DNA from: Mycobacteroides abscessus ATCC 19977
GTDB lineage: Bacteria > Actinomycetota > Actinomycetes > Mycobacteriales > Mycobacteriaceae
Assembly: GCF_000069185.1 (NCBI RefSeq)
Contig: NC_010397.1
Coordinates: forward strand, 2,232,001 to 2,296,000
DNA: 64,000 nucleotides
Direction of reading: 5' to 3'
Part shown: positions 37,145-47,100 of the stretch, in pieces
How positions within the stretch are numbered: the stretch's first letter is position 1
How the letters are laid out: every line of letters starts with the position of its first letter
Program-made: the position numbers and the translations under genes
The notes under the pieces: generated by a model
What the model was told of the DNA's origin: nothing
Database searches by the model: none
Seen by the model: the letters and a program-made list of their open reading frames with translations, nothing else

Positions 37145-39852
37145 TGGAGACCCCCGAACTAGACAGCGCCATCCGGCTGGACTGTGACGTGCTGGTGATC
37201 GGCGGTGGTACTGCCGGCACCATGGCGGCATTGACGGCTGCCGAAAATGGGGCACAGGTGCTTCTTCTGGAGAAGGCGCATGTGCGGCACTCCGGTGCCC
37301 TGGCGATGGGTATGGATGGTGTCAACAACGCCGTCATTCCCGGTAAGGCCGAGCCAGAAGATTACGTCGCGGAGATCACCCGCGCCAATGATGGAATCGT
37401 CAATCAGCGCACTGTGTATCAAACAGCGACGCGCGGATTCGCTATGGTGCAGCGCCTGGAGCGCTACGGCGTCAAGTTCGAGAAGGACGAGCACGGCGAG
37501 TACGCGGTGCGCCGGGTGCACCGGTCGGGCTCCTATGTGCTGCCCATGCCCGAGGGCAAGGACGTCAAGAAGGCGCTGTACCGCGTGCTGCGGCAGAAGT
37601 CGATGCGCGAAAAGATCCGCATCGAGAATCGGGTCATGCCGGTGCGGATATTGACCGAGGCACTGGGCGAGGGCGGCGACGGGGGACAGCAGCGCCGAGC
37701 CGTCGGTGCGGCGGGCTTCAACACTCGCACCGGCGAATTCGTGACGGTCGGGGCGAAGGCGGTGATCTTGGCGACCGGCCCCTGTGGCCGCCTTGGCCTC
37801 CCGGCGTCCGGCTATCTGTATGGCACCTATGAGAATCCGACCAACGCCGGGGACGGGTACGCGATGGCCTACCACGCCGGTGCCGAGCTGTCGGGGATCG
37901 AGTGTTTTCAGATCAACCCACTCATCAAGGATTACAACGGTCCGGCATGCGCGTATGTCGCCAACCCGTTCGGCGGGTATCAGGTGAATGCGCAAGGCGA
38001 GCGTTTTGTCGACTCCGATTATTGGTCAGGCCAGATGATGACGGAGGTCAAGAATGAAATCGAGTCGGCGCGGGGCCCTATCTATCTGAAAGTCACCCAT
38101 CTGCCCGAGGAGACGCTGTCGGCGCTGGAAAATATCCTGCATACCACTGAGCGGCCGACCCGCGGAACTTTTCATGCCAATCGTGGACACGACTATCGTA
38201 CGCACGATATCGAGATGCACATCTCCGAGATTGGTTTGTGCAGTGGGCATTCCGCCTCGGGAGTATGGGTGGACGAACATGCCCGCACTACGGTGCCGGG
38301 TCTGTATGCCGCGGGTGACCTGGCCTGTGTGCCGCACAACTACATGATTGGCGCCTTCGTATACGGCGACCTGGCCGGTGAGCACGCGGCCTCCATACTG
38401 TCGAAAACGCCTGCACCACTTGAGCTACCGGTAGATCAGCTCAAAGAGGCGCATGAGCTGATCTACCGTCCGCTGCGCCACCCCGACGGCCCACCCCAGC
38501 CGCAGGTCGAATACAAGCTGCGTCGCTTCGTCAATGACTACGTGGCTCCGCCCAAGACGGCGGCCAAACTGTCTTTGGCAGTTCAGACATTCGAGCGGAT
38601 GGCCGAGGAGGTGGGCCAGATCGGGGCGCGTACCCCGCATGAGTTGATGCGGGCCGCCGAGGTGTCGTTCATCAGGGACTGCGCCGAAATGGCGGCACGC
38701 TCATCGCTGACGCGCACTGAGTCGCGGTGGGGCCTGTATCACGACAGGGCTGACCTGCCGGATCGCGACGACGATAACTGGCGCTACCACCTCAACCTGC
38801 GCAAGAGCGGCGACGGCATGGATTTTGTGAAGCGGCCGGTCGCACCGTATTTCGTCCCGGTCCCGGGTCTGGACGATCTTCCCTCGGGGGAAACGGCGCC
38901 CATCGCGGTGCATCAGCCCGAGCTGCTCGGTGCCAAGGCCCCGGCGACTCGGGTCACCACGGCCATCACGATGGACGCGGAGCAGCCTCCGTCGCCACGG
39001 ATCGCCGCGGTGCTCGCATTGGAGGCGCCCACGGTGCAGGACTTGCTGCAGTACTTGACCGATGACGATCCGGGTGTGCGGCGCACCGCGATTGCCTCAT
39101 TGACCGAACATATTCCCGTCGGCTATGAGGCGGCTCTGCTGGATGCGTTGAGCGACAACGATTCTTCGGTTCGCCGTACTGCCGCCGAGGGGCTGCGTGA
39201 ACTGGTCGAGATGCTGGAGAACCCAGCTGCGATTCGCGGTTACGTCGGCGCTCCCGATCCGTTGGTGCGCAGCACCGCGCTGTATGTAGCCAGTGCCCGA
39301 CGTGTCGGCGATCCGGTTGCCTATGTTGTGTCGCTGCGCGACCCCGATCACCGGGTCCGGATCGAAGCCGTGCGGGCGCTGGTCTCGGTGGATGATGCGG
39401 GTTCCGTCGCCACCGCGGCCACGGACGAGAATCGTGAAGTACGGATCGCCGTCGCCAACGGACTTGCCAAGCTGTCCGCCGGAGGCGAGGCGGTGCGGGC
39501 GTTGGTACATGACGGTGACCCGCTGGTGAGGGCCGCCGCGCTCACCGCTCTCGGCGAGTTGGGGGTCGACGACGAGATTCTCCATGCGGTTGAACAGGCG
39601 CTGAAGGCTCCGGCTTGGCAGATCCGTCAAGGAGCAGTGCGCGCCCTGGCGGGGGCGTCCCCCGGGCAAGCCGTGTCCGCACTCGTGCGGGCATTGGCCG
39701 ATACACATCTGGATGTGCGCAAGTCGGCGGTACTTAGCCTGAGCCGATGGGTGTCAACGGAGCCCGCTGTGCGGGAGGCGCTGACGGGTGCGCTTCAGGA
39801 TGGTGATGCGGATGTGAGAGCCTATGCGCGACAGGCACTTGCGTCCGTCTGA
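37144..39852 (+). CDS. AprA/fumarate-reductase-like flavoprotein fused to C-terminal HEAT-like repeats
   Basis: A 902-residue protein with two parts. Residues 1 to about 590 form a succinate dehydrogenase/fumarate reductase superfamily flavoprotein: FAD motif VLVIGGGTAGTMAALTAAE, then HSGALAMGMDGVNN and the C-terminal FAD segment VPGLYAAGDLACVPHNYMIG. The GxxxxGMDxxNN pattern and the HISEIGLCSGHSASG segment recall AprA, the adenylylsulfate reductase flavoprotein, more than fumarate reductase. Residues about 615-902 are HEAT-like repeats of about 30 residues (DDDPGVRRTAIASL, DNDSSVRRTAAEGL, DPDHRVRIEAVRAL, DGDPLVRAAALTAL, DTHLDVRKSAVLSL), ending LQDGDADVRAYARQALASV. It is the last gene of the regulator-ferredoxin-importer operon. 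Inferred: oxidation or reduction of the imported sulfur compound, with the ferredoxin as electron partner. Confidence 0.8.
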   Translation: METPELDSAIRLDCDVLVIGGGTAGTMAALTAAENGAQVLLLEKAHVRHSGALAMGMDGVNNAVIPGKAEPEDYVAEITRANDGIVNQRTVYQTATRGFAMVQRLERYGVKFEKDEHGEYAVRRVHRSGSYVLPMPEGKDVKKALYRVLRQKSMREKIRIENRVMPVRILTEALGEGGDGGQQRRAVGAAGFNTRTGEFVTVGAKAVILATGPCGRLGLPASGYLYGTYENPTNAGDGYAMAYHAGAELSGIECFQINPLIKDYNGPACAYVANPFGGYQVNAQGERFVDSDYWSGQMMTEVKNEIESARGPIYLKVTHLPEETLSALENILHTTERPTRGTFHANRGHDYRTHDIEMHISEIGLCSGHSASGVWVDEHARTTVPGLYAAGDLACVPHNYMIGAFVYGDLAGEHAASILSKTPAPLELPVDQLKEAHELIYRPLRHPDGPPQPQVEYKLRRFVNDYVAPPKTAAKLSLAVQTFERMAEEVGQIGARTPHELMRAAEVSFIRDCAEMAARSSLTRTESRWGLYHDRADLPDRDDDNWRYHLNLRKSGDGMDFVKRPVAPYFVPVPGLDDLPSGETAPIAVHQPELLGAKAPATRVTTAITMDAEQPPSPRIAAVLALEAPTVQDLLQYLTDDDPGVRRTAIASLTEHIPVGYEAALLDALSDNDSSVRRTAAEGLRELVEMLENPAAIRGYVGAPDPLVRSTALYVASARRVGDPVAYVVSLRDPDHRVRIEAVRALVSVDDAGSVATAATDENREVRIAVANGLAKLSAGGEAVRALVHDGDPLVRAAALTALGELGVDDEILHAVEQALKAPAWQIRQGAVRALAGASPGQAVSALVRALADTHLDVRKSAVLSLSRWVSTEPAVREALTGALQDGDADVRAYARQALASV

Positions 39853-39929
39853 TTCGGGAGATCCCAAGCACAGTGGATTCCGTCCGGCAACGTGGCGGAG
39901 GTCATGTTACGGGCGGGTTCCGGGGGCAC

Positions 39930-41315
<1,386 letters not shown>

Positions 41316-41358
41316 CTCTTCGCGACTGACTATCCGCGCCGCCGCCTCGCCCGGATTG

Positions 41359-41380
41359 ACCCTACCCCTGAGGGCAGGGT
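41359..41380. promoter_or_regulatory. MerR-type operator/promoter of the MerR-peroxiredoxin gene
   Basis: A dyad with arms ACCCT at 41359-41363 and AGGGT at 41376-41380, plus inner CCC/GGG pairing, lies just before the gene. A TTGACC -35 element at 41356-41361 overlaps the left arm and a CTACGG -10-like element begins at 41381, giving the long 19-base spacer that MerR proteins act on. It implies that the gene regulates its own promoter. Confidence 0.6.
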
Positions 41381-41404
41381 CTACGGTCCCGGTGAGGATT
41401 AAGC

Positions 41405-42352
41405 ATGCAGATTTCCGAGCTGGCCCGCCGGGCGGGTGTATCGCTGAAGGCCGTGCGCTACTACGAGCGCCTCGGTCTGGTGATGCCGTCGCGCCTGGGC
41501 AATGGGTATCGGGACTATACCGATGATGACCTACAGATAGTCGGTGAGATCCGATCGCTTGCCGCGGCTGGAATTTCGCCCTCGCTGGCGCGTCCGTTCA
41601 TCGAGTGCCTGCGCGAGGGCCATGACCACAGCGATGACTGTCCGTCGGCGCTCGCCGCATATCGGGACAGCATCGCGGCTCTGGACCAGAGCATCGCTTC
41701 ATTGATCATGCGCCGTCGGATCCTCGCGGCGCGGCTGGATGCGGCCGCGGCGAGAACCTTCACCGAGGAGCCCCGAAACATGGATGATTACACCGAACTT
41801 CCCTTCGGCCTGCCGGTGCCGGTCGATGATGGCGCCGCCGACCACCTGCAAGACCGGCCTCTGCCGGACCTGACCTTGATGGCAACTGGCGGGTGTGCGG
41901 TCCGGCTACGCGGGCTACCCGAGGGGCGCACAGTGTTGTATCTGTACCCACTGACGGGCCGTCCCGGCCTCGACATCCCAGAGGGCTGGGACGCCATACC
42001 GGGGGCACGCGGCTGCACCACCGAGGCGTGCGGCTTTCGCGATCATTTCGATGAACTGCGCGCGGCTGGCGCACAACAGGTTTGGGGACTATCGAGCCAA
42101 GATACCGACTACCAGGCGGAGGTTGTCCGACGGCTCAGGCTGCCGTTCCACATGCTTTCGGATCCGGACTTCACACTGGCAGAGGCACTGCACCTGCCCA
42201 CGTTCGCCGCCGTCGGACACCCGCGTCTTTACGCGCGGATCACACTTGTTGTCCGAGACGGGCGCATTGAGCAGGTCTTTTATCCGATCTTTCCGCCGGA
42301 TACACATGCCCAGCAGGTGCTTGAGTGGTTGACATCGCACCCGATGGATTGA
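41405..42352 (+). CDS. MerR-family regulator fused to a PrxQ-type peroxiredoxin
   Basis: A 315-residue two-domain protein. Residues 1 to about 120 are a MerR regulator: helix-turn-helix QISELARRAGVSLKAVRYYERLGL and a dimerisation helix. Residues about 130-315 are thioredoxin-fold, BCP/PrxQ-like: GARGCTTEACGFRDHFDEL has the GCTxExCxFRD motif with peroxidatic Cys204 and resolving Cys209. A MerR domain joined to a peroxidase suggests a regulator whose cysteine pair senses peroxide. The operator is visible just upstream. It lies between mbtI and mbtA and converges on mbtA, so oxidant sensing may be tied to iron uptake. That last point is inference. Confidence 0.82.
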   Translation: MQISELARRAGVSLKAVRYYERLGLVMPSRLGNGYRDYTDDDLQIVGEIRSLAAAGISPSLARPFIECLREGHDHSDDCPSALAAYRDSIAALDQSIASLIMRRRILAARLDAAAARTFTEEPRNMDDYTELPFGLPVPVDDGAADHLQDRPLPDLTLMATGGCAVRLRGLPEGRTVLYLYPLTGRPGLDIPEGWDAIPGARGCTTEACGFRDHFDELRAAGAQQVWGLSSQDTDYQAEVVRRLRLPFHMLSDPDFTLAEALHLPTFAAVGHPRLYARITLVVRDGRIEQVFYPIFPPDTHAQQVLEWLTSHPMD

Positions 42353-42356
42353 CGGC

Positions 42357-44009
42357 CTAGCCCGTCAGGGAGGCCAGCAGCGCTCGCTTGTCGATCTTGC
42401 CCACAGCGGTCAGTGGCAGTGCGGAAACGGCGACCAGTTTGTCGACGCGTGAATGGGTCGCGGCGCCACGGGCTTGCAGATGCTGATTGAGTTCGGCGGC
42501 GGCGACCGGTTTTCCCTTGAAAACAATTGCAGCACAGACAATCTCGCCAAGATACTGATCGGGAAGGCCCACCGCCGCTGCGGCGTAGACCGCCGGATGG
42601 GTCTGCAAGTGCGATTCGAGATCCAACGCGGCGATGGATTCCCCGCCACGGAGAATGACATCCTTGATGCGTCCGGTGACTTCCAGATAACCGCCCGGTA
42701 GTGCGCGTACCCGGTCACCGCTGCGATAGAAACCGTCGACAGTGAACGAGCGCATGTTGTCGGCGTCGGCGCGGTAGTACCCGTTGAGGGTGTATGGCCC
42801 ACGCACGAGCAGTTCCCCGGTTTCTCCGGCGGGGACGTCGGCGCCGTCCTCGTCGACTATGCGCACCTCGTCCGCGTCGCACATGGGACGGCCCTGGCTG
42901 TTATCCAGGATATCGGTGGGATCGCCTGGCTGTGTGAGGCATAACAGGCCCTCTGCCATGCCGAAAACCTGTTGCAGTCCCTGGGTGAGCGACTCTCGTA
43001 CCGCTCGTGCGTCGTCGGCGCCGAGTTTGGCGCCACCAACCTGGAGCAGCCTCAGTGTTTCCGGCAGCACCGGCTCCCACGCGGTGGCTTGAGCCCATAG
43101 CTGTGCAAGCGATGGCACCACTGCCGTCACCGACACTCGATGGCGAGCGATGGTCGCGAAAGCCGACTCCGGACTCGGATCCGAGAGGAAAACCGTGGTC
43201 GCACCGGTGCTTATCGCACCAAGCAAGCCCGGGCAAGCCAGGGGGAAATTATGGCCGGCGGGCAGTGCCACGAGGTAAACGTCGTCCTGGGTCAGACCGC
43301 AGACCCGTGCTGCCTGTGTGGCGTTGTAGACGTAGTCCTCGTGGGTGCGAGGGATCAGCTTGGGTGCTGCGGTGGTGCCGCCGGACACCAGCAGTAGGGC
43401 AGGAGTGTCCGTCTGCACGGTAGGTAGCGGACCCTGCGGCTCAACACTTTTCAGCAGCGACGTCCAGGATGCGAAGGGGCCCGCATCACCCTCCACGACC
43501 ACCGTGCGCAGGCGCGGATGCCGCTGGGACAGCGCGACCGCCAGCGCGCGGTAATCGAATCCACCGGCCGAATCGGGGATAACCAATCCGACAGCGTCGG
43601 CCACCTCGATGAAGTGGGACAGTTCGGCGGCCCGGTGCCCGGGAAGGCACATCACGGGTATTGCGCCGGCACGCATCAAGCCGAATAGCGCGACGGCAAA
43701 CGATGCCCGATTGGGGAGTTGGAGCAGCACCCGATCGCCGGGCGCTATCCCCAGCCGGAGGAAGGCGTGTGCGGCATTGTCGGCTGCCTCGTCCAGTTCT
43801 CGATAGCTCAGCGCGCGGTGTTCGTCGATCACAGCCGGATGGCATGGCCGCCTGGCCGCGGACACGCGAAGCAGCGATTCGACGGTGTTGCCCGTCCAGT
43901 ACCCGGCCCGGCGATATTCGTCGGCGCGTACCGAGGGAAACGGGACGAAACCATCCAGTGCGGGGGTTGCGGCTGACGACGCGGTGGTGGTCGATCTGGG
44001 CTGAGTCAT
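42357..44009 (-). CDS. mbtA: Salicyl-AMP ligase MbtA
   Basis: A 550-residue adenylate-forming enzyme that activates salicylate and loads it on the aryl carrier domain of MbtB. Its motifs are FVPFPSVRADEYRRAGYWTG at the N-terminus (2,3-DHB/salicylate ligase group), LLLVSGGTTAAPKLIPRTH (P-loop), GGAKLG, FGMAEGLL and YRSGDRVR, with the catalytic Lys in TAVGKIDKRAL near the C-terminus. It is divergent from mbtF, with two IdeR-like boxes between them. Confidence 0.93.
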   Translation of the reverse strand: MTQPRSTTTASSAATPALDGFVPFPSVRADEYRRAGYWTGNTVESLLRVSAARRPCHPAVIDEHRALSYRELDEAADNAAHAFLRLGIAPGDRVLLQLPNRASFAVALFGLMRAGAIPVMCLPGHRAAELSHFIEVADAVGLVIPDSAGGFDYRALAVALSQRHPRLRTVVVEGDAGPFASWTSLLKSVEPQGPLPTVQTDTPALLLVSGGTTAAPKLIPRTHEDYVYNATQAARVCGLTQDDVYLVALPAGHNFPLACPGLLGAISTGATTVFLSDPSPESAFATIARHRVSVTAVVPSLAQLWAQATAWEPVLPETLRLLQVGGAKLGADDARAVRESLTQGLQQVFGMAEGLLCLTQPGDPTDILDNSQGRPMCDADEVRIVDEDGADVPAGETGELLVRGPYTLNGYYRADADNMRSFTVDGFYRSGDRVRALPGGYLEVTGRIKDVILRGGESIAALDLESHLQTHPAVYAAAAVGLPDQYLGEIVCAAIVFKGKPVAAAELNQHLQARGAATHSRVDKLVAVSALPLTAVGKIDKRALLASLTG

Positions 44010-44038
44010 CGGGGCTCCTCGTGGGTGACCCCTCGCAG

Positions 44039-44057
44039 TCTAGATAGGGTAGCCTCC
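44039..44057. promoter_or_regulatory. Weak IdeR-like box, mbtA side of the divergent region
   Basis: The segment TCTAGATAGGGTAGCCTCC matches only 11 of 19 consensus positions but is in tandem with the stronger box that starts exactly 25 bases later. Confidence 0.35.
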
Positions 44058-44063
44058 TCGTAG

Positions 44064-44082
44064 TTAGGGCAGCCTGTACTAA
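44064..44082. promoter_or_regulatory. IdeR-like iron box between mbtA and mbtF
   Basis: TTAGGGCAGCCTGTACTAA matches 13 of 19 consensus positions. It lies 26 bases before the mbtF start and should serve both divergent operons. Confidence 0.6.
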
Positions 44083-44107
44083 TAGTGAAAACGCGAGGTG
44101 AGATCGA

Positions 44108-47100
44108 GTGCGCACCGTGAGCGATGGTGACGTCGAGGTGGGCGTTACCAGCGGGGAAGCGCCGGTAGGCCTCGGTATAGCCGCGATGCCCCTGTCCGCG
44201 GGGCAGCACCGTATCTGGTTCGCACACGGTGTGACGCCAGTTCTGATGAACCTGTGCCGGTCCTATCGGCTCCACGGTGAACTCGATGTAGACAAGCTGC
44301 GTGCGGCGGTCGCCGCGGTCGTGCTTCGTCACGCGGCGCTGCGCACCACGGTCCATGCCGGTGCCGATGGCCATCCGGTCGCCGTGCTGCACAGCGATCT
44401 GCAGGCTCGATGGATCGAGCACGATGTGACCGACCTTGGCGGTACCGCACAGGAGCTGCGGCTGGCCGTGCTGGCGCAGCGTGAATACGGCACCGCGTTC
44501 GATCTGGCCACGGAAGCGCCATTGCGTGTCACCGTCATCCGTACCGGCTCGGCGGAGTATGTGATGCTTGTGGTCGCCCACCGCATTGGCTGGGATGACG
44601 AATCATGGCAGGTCTTTCTGGCCGATTTGACCGCAGCCTATGTCCACGGCGGTATCTCGGAGCCGCTGTCCTCGGCGCCGAAGCAGGGCGGACCCGGCGA
44701 TGCGGCAGTGGACTATTGGCGCGAGGAACTGTCGAATCCCGCTGAACCGTTAGAGCTTCCGGGGCCCAACGGTGCGGTGGTGCCAACCGATTGGAAGGCG
44801 GCGCGTTGTACCGCACATCTTTCCGTATCGGTGATGGAGCAGGTCGAGCGACTTGCGCGCGATTCGGGTTCCACGCCCCATGCGGTGCTGTTGGCGGCGT
44901 ATTCGGTTCTACTGCATCGGTACACACACGCCAATGACTTCATCGTGGCCTCGCCGGTGCCTGCCCTCGATCCCCATGCGCGTGGCCGCATCGGGCACTT
45001 CGGCAACGTCCTCCCACTGCGTATGCGGCCACGCGCTGACGAAAGCTTCAAGGATCTGTTGGCCCGGGTGCGGCGGACCACCCTGGATGGGATGGCGCAT
45101 CAGGGAGTCAGTCTGGATCGCGTGGTACCGCGAGTTGGTTTCTCCATGGCTACCGATTCTGCCGAGTTGTTCTGTCCGCCCGGAATCCGTTGTGAAAAAG
45201 CGGCATTCGAAAGCCATGTGGCATATGTTCCACTCGGTTTGACCGTGGAGGTGAAGTCCGGCGGCGCTGACGTGGTGGCCGAGTATCTGGTCACGGTGCT
45301 GGACGAGCGGATGGCTACGCAGCTGCTGCGGCATTTTGCCAATGTGCTCGAAGCCGTACTGGCAGATCCGGACCGCATGGTGGGCGCCGTGGATCTCATG
45401 GATGACCGTGAGGCGCAGTGGTTGTGGGCCGCATCGTCGGGTGAACGGTTCGAAGCGCCGCCTGCCACCCTCGGCGAACTGGTGGCCGAGCGGGCGGGTG
45501 CACAGCCAGATGCCGTCGCGGTCGTGTACGAGGGGCGTCATTACTCGTACCGGGAGACCAATGATTTGGCGAATCGATTGGCGCACTGGATCATCGAGCA
45601 GGGGATCGGTACAGAGGATCACGTCGCGGTTCTTCTCGACAAGTCCCCAGACTTGATCATCACCGCGCTGGCCATCGCCAAGGCGGGCGCGGTATACCTG
45701 CCAATCGATCCGGAGTATCCCCCCGACCGCATTGCGCATATTCTTGCCGACGCACAGCCCCGGCTGGTGATCCGGGAGCCGGTGACCGGTCTCGATCAGT
45801 TCGATGCCCGCGAACCGGTTGACTCCGATCGGGTGCGGCCATTGACGCCAGACAATGCCGCCTACTTGATCTATACATCCGGTTCAACCGGCATGCCTAA
45901 GGGCGTAACGGTTACGCACCGCCCTCTTACCGAGTACTTCAACTGGTTCCGTGCCGAATATCGTGTCGGTGGATCAGATCGCGTGCTACAGGTGGGGTCG
46001 CCGAGTTTCGACGTGTCGATAGGGGAGATCTTCGGGATTCTCAGTTGTGGTGGACGCTTGGTCATTCCGCGTCCGGGCGGGCTCACCGACGTCGCCTATC
46101 TGACGGCCCTGTTGAACAGTGAGGCCGTCACCTCGATGCACATGGTGCCCTCGCTGCTGGGGCTCATCTTGTCACTTCCGGGAGTGACGCAGTGGAAATC
46201 GCTACGCCGCGTGCCGGTAGGCGGCGAGGCACTGCCGGGGCCGGTTGCCGACAAATTCCACGCCACCTTTGATGCCTCGCTGCACAATTTTTACGGCCCG
46301 ACGGAGGCCATCATCAACGCCTCGCGCTACAAGGTCCGTGGGATCCAGGGCACGCGGACCGTACCGATCGGTACTCCCAAGATCAACACTCAGATTCACA
46401 TTCTTGACGAGACTCTGCGCCCGGTTCCGGTGGGTGCTATCGGTGAGATATACATCGCAGGAACGCATCTGGCGCGTGGATATCACCGCGCCCCTGCTCT
46501 TACCGCGCAGCGCTTCATCGCCGACCCCTTTACTCCCGGGCAGCGGATGTATCGGTCCGGCGACCTGGCGCGCCGCAACGCCGGCGGAGATGTGGAGTTC
46601 GTCGGGCGAGCCGACGAGCAGGTGAAGATCCGGGGATTCCGTGTCGAGCTCGGTGAGATCTCATCGGCCATCGAGGTTGATCCCAGTGTGAGTCAGGCGC
46701 TGGTTGTGGTGGACGAACTGCCGCACCTCGGTAAGCGCCTGGTTGCTTATCTGACACCGATCGGCGGACACGTGGTCGATATCGACCGGATCCGCTCCAG
46801 GATCTCGGCGGCCCTGCCCGACTACATGATTCCGGCCGCATACGTTGTGCTGGACGAGATTCCCATCACCCCGCACGGCAAGATCGACCGGGATGCGCTA
46901 CCGGCACCCGACAGCGGGACCGTCACGGAACGGCGTGAGGCCCAAACACCGACACAACGTGCGGTATCCGTGCTTTTCGCGCAGGTACTCGGAACAGCCG
47001 TGGTGGGTATCGACGACTCGTTCGAGTCCCTCGGCGGCCATTCCTTGCTCGCGAGCAAGCTCTCTGCCACGATTCTGTCCGAGTATGGAGTACGGATCGA

